Assembly (NCBI RefSeq): GCF_004834005.1
Contig: NZ_STFF01000004.1
Coordinates: 372,001-436,000 of the forward strand
DNA length: 64,000 bases
Reading direction: 5' to 3'
DNA from: Niastella caeni
Lineage (GTDB): Bacteria; Bacteroidota; Bacteroidia; Chitinophagales; Chitinophagaceae
Numbering within the stretch: the first letter of the stretch is position 1; each line of letters begins with the position of its first letter. The notes beneath the pieces are model-generated. The model saw nothing but the letters and a program-made list of their open reading frames with translations, was not told the origin of the DNA and did not search any database. Below, in pieces: positions 44,223 through 53,258 of this stretch. Both the position numbers and the translations under genes were made by a program.

Positions 44223-45473
44223 TTATTCACTTATTAAATATTTCATGCTTTCAAAATCTATTGTCAAAGCCTTGTTAAGAAAGAACTCATGAGATAATAA
44301 CCCATCAATTTTAAATCCAAACGAGTTCTCAAGGGTCTTTGGGAAGGGGCCGTATTGTCCGTGGAGGTTGCTTACACATATATTTCCAAGGCATAATTTT
44401 TCAATGTGAAACGGGTAAATATCGTAATGCCCGCCGCCCCCCTGCCCGCTTGATCTTTTGTTTTTCTGAAGGGGTAATTTCAGTTTTTTTACTGTTGATG
44501 CAGGGCATGTAAAAGCTGTGTTTCCCAGGCCCGTGTCAATAAAAAACAACATGGTGTCGCTGTCGTTGATACTGCCTTTTGCCAACATATAATGATCGCC
44601 AGCTATTGAAAAAGGGATCAGGGAGGCATTAAGGGCATTGGCTGATAGTTGATCGGGGAAGTGCGTGTGTTTGTTCCTGAGAACAAGATCTCCGTTCTTA
44701 TAATCTATTGTGGATAGGAATTGTGACAGGAAAATTGTGCCTATTACTCCGTCAATTTTCATTCCTTCAAGTTCAATATGCCTTAATTGCAACAATTGAA
44801 CAGGTATGTTCTTTACCGTGAAGCGGCCAAGTTGAATAGATGAAATTTTTCCGTGTGAAATAGTTGCCTTCTTTCCGCCTCCAAAGTCGCTGATCTCCGG
44901 CTTGCCAAATATTTCGGCACCTGCTTCCCTGGCAAAATTTTCGTCCAGGATCAGTTCTCCGGCTCCCGTATCCAAAATAAAGTTCCCTTCATATTGTTGG
45001 TTAATTATAACTTTTACAAAAGGCAACGGGTTTGTTACAATAAATTGTATGCGTACTTCGTCAAATTGTTTATCAACCTGATATGGTGTTTGATTTTTAA
45101 AACGCGCTAACTTCAACGCCAGGCCTTCCCTGCCAATAGCCCGGAAATAGACTGCGGCTTTATCGAAATCATTTCTGCGGTAATATATTTCCGCTAAAAA
45201 ATTATTGATCGTGGCAAAGTTGGGTTTTATTTTGGAGGCTTTCAATAACCAGCTTTCGGCTTCATCCAGTTTATTTTGCATTAATAAAATATAGCCCAAG
45301 TAAATCAGGGCTTTCCCGTTTTGCGGCTGCTTGTCTATGATATGAAGATATTCGTTTTTTGCCTGACTGAAATTACCCGACTTAAAGTATGCTTTTGCTT
45401 TTTTCATTGACTGGGCAGCAGATCCTATTCCCAGTAGTGTTAAAACTGACATCATGATCAATTTCTTTGCCAT
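44223..45473 (-). CDS. Exported TPR/retropepsin-like aspartyl protease with duplicated active site
   Basis: 416 residues. Signal peptide (1-20, ending AAQ), TPR-like repeats (about 25-125), then two aspartic-protease half-sites in one chain: Asp168-Thr-Gly in FILDTGAGELILDE and Asp313-Thr-Gly in FFIDTGLGNTAFTC, with hydrophobic-glycine motifs (VIGTIF) between. Two DTG lobes per chain is the layout of pepsin rather than of the homodimeric retropepsins. Probably acts in the periplasm or at the surface. It is preceded by a Crp/Fnr gene and followed by the MscS gene on the same strand. Confidence 0.85.
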   Translation of the reverse strand: MAKKLIMMSVLTLLGIGSAAQSMKKAKAYFKSGNFSQAKNEYLHIIDKQPQNGKALIYLGYILLMQNKLDEAESWLLKASKIKPNFATINNFLAEIYYRRNDFDKAAVYFRAIGREGLALKLARFKNQTPYQVDKQFDEVRIQFIVTNPLPFVKVIINQQYEGNFILDTGAGELILDENFAREAGAEIFGKPEISDFGGGKKATISHGKISSIQLGRFTVKNIPVQLLQLRHIELEGMKIDGVIGTIFLSQFLSTIDYKNGDLVLRNKHTHFPDQLSANALNASLIPFSIAGDHYMLAKGSINDSDTMLFFIDTGLGNTAFTCPASTVKKLKLPLQKNKRSSGQGGGGHYDIYPFHIEKLCLGNICVSNLHGQYGPFPKTLENSFGFKIDGLLSHEFFLNKALTIDFESMKYLISE

Positions 45474-45549
45474 TGTTGTGTTTTCAATACAAAGAAATTA
45501 CAGGGATCGCTTACTATATTTACCATAGGTTAAAAAATGAAAGATGCTT

Positions 45550-46134
45550 TCATTTTTTATTGCTTCTCATTCTGCTGAGGCTTTGTTGCGTAATTCCAAG
45601 GTAGGAGGCGATGTATTTTTGAGGGATCCGTTGCATTAAATTTCCCTGATGATCAAGCGCTAATTTGTAACGTTGGGTAGCTGTCATAGTGAGTAACTGT
45701 AACTGCTGGTAATGTTTATCAATGTACAGGGCTTGTGTGGCATATCGCCAGATCTTGTCGCCATAGCTGCTTTGGGCAGTAAAATTTACAAAATCACTAT
45801 ATGATGTAGTAAAAATTTCGGTGTCTTCCATTGTTCTTACTTCGTATAAGGTAGGTTTTTGGGTAAGAAAAGACAGGTAGTCAAAGGCGAATTCATCATC
45901 AAAAAGCAAGTCTGTGCAAATGAAATTATTTTCATTCCAAATCAAAATGCACACACTTCCAGAAATAATCAAGTTTAAGCTTTTTTCGGTTTTGTTGGCT
46001 TTTTTGATAATGGTTTCTTTTTTTATTGTTTTAATACAGCCTGATTGTGCAAGGAAGCTCCATTCTTTTAATGGAACTTCCAGGTACTGGTCAAAAGATC
46101 GTTTTATGATTTTTGATATCTCTAAGGTTGTCAT
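45550..46134 (-). CDS. Crp/Fnr-family transcriptional regulator
   Basis: 194 residues. The N-terminal cyclic-nucleotide-binding-like barrel (about 25-120, SLNLIISGSVCILIW) is followed by a C-terminal HTH (IPQKYIASYLGITQQSLSRMR). It is shorter than most Crp proteins and lacks the classical cAMP contact arginine pattern as far as I can see. Transcribed in the same direction as the retropepsin-like gene, 76 bp upstream of it. Confidence 0.85.
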   Translation of the reverse strand: MTTLEISKIIKRSFDQYLEVPLKEWSFLAQSGCIKTIKKETIIKKANKTEKSLNLIISGSVCILIWNENNFICTDLLFDDEFAFDYLSFLTQKPTLYEVRTMEDTEIFTTSYSDFVNFTAQSSYGDKIWRYATQALYIDKHYQQLQLLTMTATQRYKLALDHQGNLMQRIPQKYIASYLGITQQSLSRMRSNKK

Positions 46135-46209
46135 GTTACGTTGTTGACATGCTGTAATCGGTTGATTTATTAAAGTGCTGAATGTTCAAAGTCCAATTCA
46201 CTGGCTTCT

Positions 46210-46848
46210 TTATGCGGCGTATGTCCGATCTAAAGATTTGTAAAGACTGATAGAAGATAAAGCTCCACCAACCAGCAAAGCAGGTGCGTGACCATCTTTA
46301 AAAAAGCAAAGTACGATTGCGCCTAAAAAACCGGCTATTGGCAAAAATATGTAACCTGTTGGAAACGCCTTTCGATTAAGAAGTATATACATAAATAAAG
46401 AACCAATAACTCCGTATATGGCTGTTGAAGAGCCGCCACTAATTTTTGCTGACCAGTAGTAATTAACGATTTGTCCGGCCAGGCCAGCCCCCAAATAAAT
46501 TATGATAAGATAGCGGCCGTAAAAATGTTCCGCTAAAGGTAAAAATACAATAATGAAAATGCCGTTGAATAAACACTGCCATAATCCCATGGGTTGAATG
46601 AAAAGAGGCGTAATGAGTCGCCATATTTCACCTGAGAGCAGCGCCTCCTTATTGCGTTCTAAGGCAGTTATTATTTCAGGAAAAACAAATTGCAGGCTAG
46701 TTATTACAGCCGTAAAAGATATTATAATTATACTTATTGGAAGTTTGGTAAAATTAATTTCTCTTCCTCTGAATTTGTAAAAATTATACATAAAGAACAT
46801 GGCGGGCGGCATTACAAATCCGTTGGCTATATAGAATAAAATTTTCAT
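46210..46848 (-). CDS. Rhomboid-family intramembrane serine protease
   Basis: 212 residues with about six to seven membrane helices. The catalytic dyad looks intact: GGSS at 138-141 (Ser140, GxSx motif) and His187 in DGHAPALLVGG. The L1-loop GEIWRLITPLFIQPMGLWQCLFNG matches rhomboids; the conserved Asn is present but the usual nearby His of the HxxxN motif is not obvious. It cleaves membrane proteins within the bilayer; the substrate is unknown. The N-terminal helix MKILFYIANGFVMPPAMFF is an extra segment. Confidence 0.83.
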   Translation of the reverse strand: MKILFYIANGFVMPPAMFFMYNFYKFRGREINFTKLPISIIIISFTAVITSLQFVFPEIITALERNKEALLSGEIWRLITPLFIQPMGLWQCLFNGIFIIVFLPLAEHFYGRYLIIIYLGAGLAGQIVNYYWSAKISGGSSTAIYGVIGSLFMYILLNRKAFPTGYIFLPIAGFLGAIVLCFFKDGHAPALLVGGALSSISLYKSLDRTYAA

Positions 46849-46969
46849 GTTCGGTTGGTGGTGTTATTTTTTGATATGCTTTTGAAGAGAATCCAATTTA
46901 CAAAACTTGAGGATATATCAGTTGCCATAACCGTCAGATCATATGGTAACATTTGCAGATAAGTCAATG

Positions 46970-47524
46970 TTATAGTTTCTTTCCATTATAATCAATCTTA
47001 TATTTACCACCATTAAAGTCGGTTAATTCAATGTAGTTGTCATGCATTTCAAAAGGATTACCTTCTTCAAGGCAAACAAAAATGTCTGCTCCGCTATAGC
47101 TCCAAAGTATATTGCCCTTTTTGTCAATTCTCGCAATGGAAGTTTCACCATGCGTAATGTATGAATCCTGGTATTTATGTATTGAAAAGCAAGTAGCCCA
47201 GTCTGCTTCTGTCATCCAATTTAGGTTGAGGTCAGGAAGGGTTAAGCTAAAAACAGTATTGCTACACCTGAGTATTAAATTGTCTTCGTCAATAAGTATT
47301 GAATCAGGAGTTACTGAAGTTGCACCTGCTGCCACTAGCAAAATGGCGCTGGAAATAGTTACGTAGCTTTTATAAATAATGACTGCATGCTGTGAAGTTG
47401 GTATATATTCTTTGCCGGGCTGGTAGATTTTGTGGTATAAGGCTGAATTTTCTGAAGAATTACTGAATAAGGGATCGTCAAAAAAATCAATTGTTAAATC
47501 CTTGTGTTGTAGGGTAATTTTCAT
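46970..47524 (-). CDS. Hypothetical protein, beta-rich (184 aa)
   Basis: The frame is open to 47668, but the extra 48 residues are poor in protein character. The ATG at 47524 gives MKITLQHKDLTIDFFDDPLF, a normal N-terminus. The rest has strand-like repeats with KYQDSYITHGETSIARIDKKGN and ILWSYSGADIFV, similar to a WD/PQQ-type propeller blade, without motifs for catalysis. Not recognised. It lies after the GNAT gene on the same strand, 64 bp apart. Confidence 0.6.
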   Translation of the reverse strand: MKITLQHKDLTIDFFDDPLFSNSSENSALYHKIYQPGKEYIPTSQHAVIIYKSYVTISSAILLVAAGATSVTPDSILIDEDNLILRCSNTVFSLTLPDLNLNWMTEADWATCFSIHKYQDSYITHGETSIARIDKKGNILWSYSGADIFVCLEEGNPFEMHDNYIELTDFNGGKYKIDYNGKKL

Positions 47525-47588
47525 TTGGAGCTGCTTGTGTTTTTCCAGTATAAGGAGATTAAAAGAATGGGAAGGAATTTCATGGGGT

Positions 47589-48071
47589 TTATATGAGTTT
47601 GTAAATGTATTCTTCAATTTCTGCCTGCCTGGCATTGGCGAATCCCCTGTCGGTACCAACTTTGACAAAGCCGCATTTTTCCAACACCCGTTGCGAGCCT
47701 AAATTGTCGAAAGCTACCCGTGCAAAAATTGGCCTGGTGGTTTCTATTTTTAGAAATTCTAGTAGCGCGTTTGATGCAATGCCCTGTCCCCACAATTTTT
47801 TGTCAATCCAATAAGTAATTTCGGCATCGCCTTCCATAACAAATTTAGCCACACTGCCTGCAATATGGCCGTCCACCAATATCGTGCGATTATTAATAGT
47901 GGGGTCGCTAAGAAGTTTGGTGTATTTATTTATATAAGCGACCTTGTCGGTATGGTCTTTAGGCATAAAAGCCGCCAGGTATCCAGCCTCTTCATCGAGT
48001 TGAAATAGAAATAACTGTTCTAAGTCGGCAATTGTGGTTTGTCTAAGTTTTATTTCTCTTTTATCTGTCAT
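47589..48071 (-). CDS. GNAT-family N-acetyltransferase
   Basis: 160 residues with the acetyl-CoA pyrophosphate-binding loop GQGIASNALLEFL and the usual strand before it (AEITYWIDKKLWGQG), ending in the VAFDNLGSQRVLEKCGFVKVG pattern of the RimJ/RimL type. It acetylates a protein N-terminus or small molecule; target unknown. It starts 2 bp after the stop of the gene at 48074, so they are likely co-transcribed. Confidence 0.88.
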   Translation of the reverse strand: MTDKREIKLRQTTIADLEQLFLFQLDEEAGYLAAFMPKDHTDKVAYINKYTKLLSDPTINNRTILVDGHIAGSVAKFVMEGDAEITYWIDKKLWGQGIASNALLEFLKIETTRPIFARVAFDNLGSQRVLEKCGFVKVGTDRGFANARQAEIEEYIYKLI

Positions 48072-48073
48072 AT

Positions 48074-48625
48074 TTATTTGTTAGGCAGAAAATGGAAAAA
48101 TTGCGAAAAGCGTAAGTTCAAAATTTCAGGGTGTATTTTTTGCCATTCACCTGGTTCTTTATGGTATGATCCTTCACTGCTGAAAAGCAATTCAAAGTCC
48201 TCCCCTACAGTCAACTTCATAGCGTCAAAGAACGCTTCTTCTTTAAAATGGATGCCTTCTTCATTGAGTTTTCGTTTGAAGTTTTCAAGTCTGGTGTCTA
48301 TCCACGTTTTTTTAAACCATGAAGTAAATTTAAAACGATCGTTCTGATAATGAAAGGTACGATTGAATTTCCAGGTCCTCAGGTCCAGAACGTATCCGTT
48401 TGAGATGGAATGTAAATGATTATTTCTAAAGTTAAATTCAAATCTATCGTACAGGATGGCGTCGTTATTCACCGGATTGAAGTCGGGGTTGGAATAACCA
48501 TCGGGTTCACCAAGGGCATCGATAACTTTCTGTTTCGGGTCACCTAATTTAATTGGGCCGAATTGTTTATCTCTAATGAAGTCAAGTAGTTTTATTTCGA
48601 TCATACATAAATGCCGGTTGGTCAA
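48074..48625 (-). CDS. Hypothetical protein (183 aa)
   Basis: Not recognised. The N-terminus includes GPIKLGDPKQKVIDALGEPD, which resembles the BamE/SmpA-type lead-in of small proteins. No signal peptide was evident; the long alternative start MTNRHLCMIEIKLL was not clearly better than Met8 (48604). It lies directly upstream of the GNAT gene with 2 bp between them. Confidence 0.55.
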   Translation of the reverse strand: MTNRHLCMIEIKLLDFIRDKQFGPIKLGDPKQKVIDALGEPDGYSNPDFNPVNNDAILYDRFEFNFRNNHLHSISNGYVLDLRTWKFNRTFHYQNDRFKFTSWFKKTWIDTRLENFKRKLNEEGIHFKEEAFFDAMKLTVGEDFELLFSSEGSYHKEPGEWQKIHPEILNLRFSQFFHFLPNK

Positions 48626-48667
48626 AAACCTACAGGCGCTATTAAGCTGAAATAAACCAGGCGGCTT

Positions 48668-49222
48668 TTAATTATTTGAATGATATAAATTATCTATAGT
48701 CCCCTTCATTTGTCGGATCCTCCTGAACCAGATCCCTGACAATAACGTCAATTGCACAAGCAAAATTCCTATGATACCTATGAGGATCCAATACTTTTCT
48801 GTGTTAAACGTAATCACAAATGTAAAGAAAAGCAATAAACACCCGGCCATTAACGCACGGCTTGCAACGGATAGCGCTGCAAATATTTTCATTTTGAAAA
48901 GATGATCTTCCAGCGATTGTTTAAGATTGTCGGCCCTGATAGGGCGTTTCGTGAGCACATAGCCGATCATATTGTGGGTGATGGCCAGCAGCATTGCGCC
49001 TGCAATCAGCCCATTGATATATATCGGCTTACGATCGCCATCGAAGAGATCATAATAAACAAAAAGAAAGGCTGTAAAGGCCAGTGTTTCTATGATCAAT
49101 TGTCTGCGAATTCGTTTTAATACCGGGTGCCTTTTTTCCAGCAGCATGGATTTTAATTCGGTCGTATTTTTGGGCGTTGTATCTACAGCCCGCCAGGCCG
49201 AGAGTAAAGCATCCTGATCCAT
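48668..49222 (-). CDS. Membrane protein, probable anti-sigma partner
   Basis: 184 residues. An N-terminal cytoplasmic part (MDQDALLSAWRAVDTTPKNT onwards) is followed by four predicted membrane helices (about 43-62, 69-90, 113-135 and 141-165). It starts 3 bp after the ECF sigma stop, on the same strand. Location and topology fit an anti-sigma factor in function, though I did not see a recognised anti-sigma domain. Confidence 0.72.
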   Translation of the reverse strand: MDQDALLSAWRAVDTTPKNTTELKSMLLEKRHPVLKRIRRQLIIETLAFTAFLFVYYDLFDGDRKPIYINGLIAGAMLLAITHNMIGYVLTKRPIRADNLKQSLEDHLFKMKIFAALSVASRALMAGCLLLFFTFVITFNTEKYWILIGIIGILLVQLTLLSGIWFRRIRQMKGTIDNLYHSNN

Positions 49223-49225
49223 TGT

Positions 49226-49696
49226 TTATTTTTTTAAAAGTTGCTGAATTTTATTTTTTATCCTGTTCAATTTTACGCTTACATTATTTTCAGTGATCCC
49301 GATGATATCTGCGATCTCTTTATGGCTCAATTCTTCGAGGTATAAAGTAATGAGCGCTTTTTCTCCGTCGTTCAATTTCTTAAGCGCTTCAAACAATTGT
49401 TCTTCCTGTTGTCCGGGCTCCTGTTGCACTACCGGTTCATCAGGCAATGTTGGCGTGTATATGATAGCTGGTTTCTTTTTACGAAAAGCGACGAGCGCTG
49501 TATTAAGGGCTACTTTGTACATCCAGGTACTAAAACCTGCTTTGCCACTGTATGTGGGCAAAGATTTCCATAATTGGAACACGATTTCCTGGAAGAGATC
49601 TTCCCGGTCTTCCTTTGCATCCCTGTACAGCCTGCATATTTTATGAATTATTCCCTGGTGCTGATCGATCAGTTGTACAAATTGACTTTCATCCAT
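49226..49696 (-). CDS. ECF-type RNA polymerase sigma factor
   Basis: 156 residues: region 2 (about 10-75, DREDLFQEIVFQLWKSLPTY, WMYKVALNTAL) and region 4 (about 105-155, ISHKEI-type helix as LSHKEIADIIGITENNVSVKL). The spacing is standard for an ECF sigma. It lies 3 bp upstream of the membrane protein, consistent with a sigma/anti-sigma pair, and 2 bp after the stop of a serine hydrolase gene. The signal is unknown. Confidence 0.92.
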   Translation of the reverse strand: MDESQFVQLIDQHQGIIHKICRLYRDAKEDREDLFQEIVFQLWKSLPTYSGKAGFSTWMYKVALNTALVAFRKKKPAIIYTPTLPDEPVVQQEPGQQEEQLFEALKKLNDGEKALITLYLEELSHKEIADIIGITENNVSVKLNRIKNKIQQLLKK

Positions 49697-49698
49697 GA

Positions 49699-51036
49699 TT
49701 ATCTTTTATAAAAATGATGTAGCTGGCCTTTCAATTCAGCCTCCAGACCGGTAATATCACCTTCTTCATTCTTCTTAAAAGTAAGATGTACGTTTACTTT
49801 TTTTCCGTAAAGCTTGAGCCTGGCTTCCGGATAAAGCTCAAAAGGCGGATTAGAGCCTACTTTGGCATAAAGCTGATTGTTTATTAACAGAATATTCAAT
49901 TCCCTGTTGTCGGCCACATAGCTGCCTGTAAAGGTCTGCAATTCTTCGGCATTCATTTTCATTGCCTGGCCAATTACCGGCAATTCGAATGGCTCCTGGA
50001 AAATAATTTTTTCGATATCGTACCATAATTCATTTACCGGCAGTGTGGAAACATTGCTTAAGATTACAACCGATAATTGTTCATCGGGGTACCAGGCCGA
50101 CAGGGCCGAGCAACCAAATGTTCCGCCGCCGTGATAATAAACACGCCTTTTCCCTGAGCGGAGAAACCATCCATATCCGTAGTTAGGTGTTCTTGGAGTG
50201 TAGGAAGTAAATAGCCGATTTTCCAGGTTTTTGCTCCAGACGCCATTTCCGGAAAAGCTATTGTTCCATTTTGTAAGATCTTCTGCACTGGTGTATAGAT
50301 CACCTGATCCTTTCATCAGTGAAAGATCCCTGTAAGGCGCTCTGATCAGGCTGTCTCCAAGCAGGTGATAGCCTGGGACCAGGCCCGGAATTATTTTTTC
50401 AGTTGTATATACACCGGTATTCTTCAAATGTAATGGTCGCACTATTTTCTCTGTAAGAAGTTGTGAATACGGCTGCTTATAAGCTATTTCAAGTATGCAG
50501 GCAAGCAGAAAATAACCCGGACTGGAATACTTCATCTCTTTTCCTGGTTCAAATAAGAGCTTCATGGAAAAAATTTCGGCAAGGGCCTGGTCCTTTGAAA
50601 ACGGCAGGCGGGATTTCAATAACCAGTAGTCTTTAATGCCCTCGTTGTGGGGAATGCCGGAAGTATGCGAGAGCAATTGATGCAAACTAATGTTGCTCCA
50701 TGCCGTATCTTTTATTGCAGGGAAAAATTTACCCAGGGAATCATTGAGGTGAAGCCGGCCCTCCTCTGCTGCCAGCGCCACCAGCAGGGCGGTAAACTGT
50801 TTGCTTATGGAGGCTACCGGGAATACGGCATGCACACTTAAAGGAATATCCAGTTCCAGTGATGCTTTTCCAATGCTTACCTGGTAAAGCACCTGGTTGT
50901 TTTTTGATACCATCAGGGTTCCGTTGAAACCCAGTCGCTTATGCTGCAGTTCCAGGTATGCATGCAACAATTTAGCTTGTCCTGTACAAACTACCGAAAA
51001 TGCGAGCAGGGGGAATAGCCATATTAAACGGGCCAT
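49699..51036 (-). CDS. Serine hydrolase (class C beta-lactamase/PBP-like)
   Basis: 445 residues with a signal peptide (1-20) and the serine hydrolase motifs: Ser76-x-x-Lys79 (SISK), YSS at the second motif place, and HGGGTFG at the third. A C-terminal domain of about 100 residues follows (ELQTFTGSYVADNRELNILL). It may cleave D-alanyl peptides, esters or beta-lactams; the family is broad. The stop lies 2 bp before the ECF sigma gene, so the operon order is hydrolase, sigma, membrane protein. Confidence 0.88.
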   Translation of the reverse strand: MARLIWLFPLLAFSVVCTGQAKLLHAYLELQHKRLGFNGTLMVSKNNQVLYQVSIGKASLELDIPLSVHAVFPVASISKQFTALLVALAAEEGRLHLNDSLGKFFPAIKDTAWSNISLHQLLSHTSGIPHNEGIKDYWLLKSRLPFSKDQALAEIFSMKLLFEPGKEMKYSSPGYFLLACILEIAYKQPYSQLLTEKIVRPLHLKNTGVYTTEKIIPGLVPGYHLLGDSLIRAPYRDLSLMKGSGDLYTSAEDLTKWNNSFSGNGVWSKNLENRLFTSYTPRTPNYGYGWFLRSGKRRVYYHGGGTFGCSALSAWYPDEQLSVVILSNVSTLPVNELWYDIEKIIFQEPFELPVIGQAMKMNAEELQTFTGSYVADNRELNILLINNQLYAKVGSNPPFELYPEARLKLYGKKVNVHLTFKKNEEGDITGLEAELKGQLHHFYKR

Positions 51037-51236
51037 ATTTGCTGTTTAGCGGTTAGTTGCAGGAAATTGAGGAAACCTTACATAGACCCTAAAATATTTT
51101 TCCCAGGGTTACAAAAAAAAAACCATGTTAATTGGCTACACACTTATCGCCCAAAACTGCACGGTTATACGCTAAAATGACACGTTTATTGGTTGAATTT
51201 TAAAAGACACCAGCTGGGAATATATTTGTAACAATT

Positions 51237-52085
51237 ATGCCTTTATTTATCCGTAAACTACTTGTTTTGTTTTTGCTGAGTAATATGGTCTTTGGAAGCC
51301 TGATGGCGCGTCAGATCCCTATTCCCGTTGGGTTCATTGTTGGGGCCTTAACATATCATCCTAAAGAGAAAGCAGTAAAACAATTCAGGTCATATAAGTT
51401 TGATTCTACCGATGCCATCATTGGCATTGATTTTTCCGATAGTGCGAACGGCAGGTACAAAAAATTTAGTTTCATTATTGATAATGTACATGATTTGAAT
51501 GAATTTAGAAAAAGCTGGATTTATAAAAATAGTGTAGAACCGGCAACAGATAAGGGTGTTTTCAACGTCTATTATATAAAAAATAAAGTGAAAGAAAAAG
51601 CCTGGATTATATTCCCGGAATTGAAGAGCATTGTGACAGATAACGGCCATAATTCGTTTGATACCTCGATTTTATCAACCCTTCATTCAAAATACCCGCT
51701 TGTGTATCGTAGGCGCACCGATACGGTGAGAGGTAAGGACGATTTTCTTAAATTTAATGATAGTGTTAAAGCAAATCCATCTTTTCTTTTTTTGATAGAA
51801 CCATATATGGCATACGAAGGTTCCTTTGATGTTACAATAAAGGCCGGTTCAGGCATTTCTCCGGAAGATGTTGGTGAAAGAATACATAACAAATGCAATA
51901 AAATAAAGCCGAAAACGGCCTTTAATGTTTTTTTGAAAGTAGATGAAAATGGCAGTGATGCAAAGCACAAGACCTATTTTGTCAGATGTAACCAGGCTTT
52001 GTATGTGCAATTTTCTGATCCTGAGTTGGAAAAAGGCGACTGGACACCCGCCGTGTTTGTAGTACAATCTTATTGGCGGGAATAA
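51237..52085 (+). CDS. Exported protein of unknown function (282 aa)
   Basis: Not recognised. Signal peptide (about 1-25, ending LMARQ), then a beta-rich periplasmic or surface protein with a late FLKVDENGSDAKHKTYFVRC segment and a C-terminal WTPAVFVVQSYWRE. The last about 100 bp overlap the decayed end of a minus-strand gene. Confidence 0.6.
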   Translation: MPLFIRKLLVLFLLSNMVFGSLMARQIPIPVGFIVGALTYHPKEKAVKQFRSYKFDSTDAIIGIDFSDSANGRYKKFSFIIDNVHDLNEFRKSWIYKNSVEPATDKGVFNVYYIKNKVKEKAWIIFPELKSIVTDNGHNSFDTSILSTLHSKYPLVYRRRTDTVRGKDDFLKFNDSVKANPSFLFLIEPYMAYEGSFDVTIKAGSGISPEDVGERIHNKCNKIKPKTAFNVFLKVDENGSDAKHKTYFVRCNQALYVQFSDPELEKGDWTPAVFVVQSYWRE

Positions 52086-52690
52086 TGTACAGGCAGTTTT
52101 GTCTTAACAGGAGCTGCTGAAGTTTTTCTTTGTCATCTTTGTAGGTTTCCAATTCTCCGATTATGCTTAATGCAACGCTGCGCAAATAATCCGTATGCTC
52201 ATGGGTATGGTTTATTAGTTTGCTATTAACATTAAGTGTCAGCGAACGAAAGGTGTTAATATATCCCCTGGTATACACCACCAACCTAAAAGCACACTCT
52301 TATCAAAGCTTTGTTATTTGCTTTGTCTAAACAAGGCGGGCAGCCAATTTTGATACTTGTGTGGTAATTGGAGAAGATGATAACACTTACCACTTCACCA
52401 GTCATGGTGGCGTTTAACTTTTCAGTCATACTACCACAATAGGGGCAACTTAATTTGCTAATGATATCGCAGTACTTATTGATTTCATCAGGTGTGTAGG
52501 TTTTGTTTTGCGCTTCCACTCCCTTGGTAATGTTCTGGCTCAATCCGCGTCTATTGATTTCGGCTTTGACTATTGCAATTGCTTCGGGTGTAAGGCCGGA
52601 AGCATCCTGGGTTGCAATCCTGGTTAATTCGTCGTCAGACATCCGTTGATATGTCTCTTGCACGAATTTTATGTCCATTCCTGTGCTCAT
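51982..52690 (-). pseudogene. Frameshifted zinc-ribbon protein gene
   Basis: From the ATG at 52690 an intact frame gives 134 residues with a CxxC...CxxC zinc ribbon (CPYCGS and CPPCLD), ending early at 52286. A second frame resumes below 52284 and continues as TFRSLTLNVNSKLINHTHEH with a helical tail. Between them, the third frame reads LLGWWCIPG, matching the GWW-x-x-P-G run expected at this place. The simplest explanation is two one-base deletions, near 52305 and 52270. The 3' end runs into the convergent 282-aa gene and may also be damaged. Assembly errors could mimic this. Confidence 0.7.
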
Positions 52691-52888
52691 ATGGTTAGAA
52701 ATTGTATTCTCTAAGAAACGAATTAATATTTAAAACTATAAGCTGGTTAGTGAAGTTTTGCCTGAAAGCTGCTGCCCATTTTTGTAATTACGTTGTTCTT
52801 TTTTTGTAAATAAACATAAGCATGTTGATGAGCGGGTTTAAGTTTCCCTGATTGTATATATAAAGTTTGGAACAAATTCGCTAATTCC

Positions 52889-52906
52889 TATGAAATATAT
52901 TTCATA
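52889..52906. promoter_or_regulatory. 18-bp perfect palindrome upstream of the XRE controller gene
   Basis: TATGAAATATATTTCATA is its own exact reverse complement. It lies 60 bp upstream of the controller's ATG in an otherwise gene-free 276-bp stretch. Controller (C) proteins of restriction-modification systems bind such dyads to delay and tune expression, so this is a natural candidate operator for the 91-aa XRE protein. This role is inferred. Confidence 0.6.
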
Positions 52907-52966
52907 TTCTTTAATTCTTACTATATTAGCCAAATTTTGTCAAGTCAATTTTGAAATAGACATACC

Positions 52967-53242
52967 ATGATTGGTGATAAGATCAGGCAATTGAGAGAAC
53001 AAAACAATATTTTGCTGCGTAATTTGGCTGCGCAACTAGATATGGATACGGCTACGCTGAGTAAAATGGAACGTGGCAGCCGTTTTTTCAGAAAGGAAGA
53101 TATTATAACCCTATCCAGGATATTTAAGCAACCGGCCAAAGAGCTGTTAACTCTATGGCTGGCCTACAAGATATTAAAAACAATAGACAAAGAAGAATAC
53201 AAAGAACAGGCCCTTAAGCTGGCCCTGAAATCAATTCAATAA
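52967..53242 (+). CDS. XRE-family regulator (restriction-modification controller-like)
   Basis: 91 residues with a classic HTH (RNLAAQLDMDTATLSKMERG) and short C-terminal helices. Its size and its place as first gene before Mod, 16 bp upstream, fit C proteins that regulate restriction-modification operons. The 18-bp palindrome upstream could be its operator. Confidence 0.85.
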   Translation: MIGDKIRQLREQNNILLRNLAAQLDMDTATLSKMERGSRFFRKEDIITLSRIFKQPAKELLTLWLAYKILKTIDKEEYKEQALKLALKSIQ

Positions 53243-53258
53243 CCGAGCAATTGAAAAT

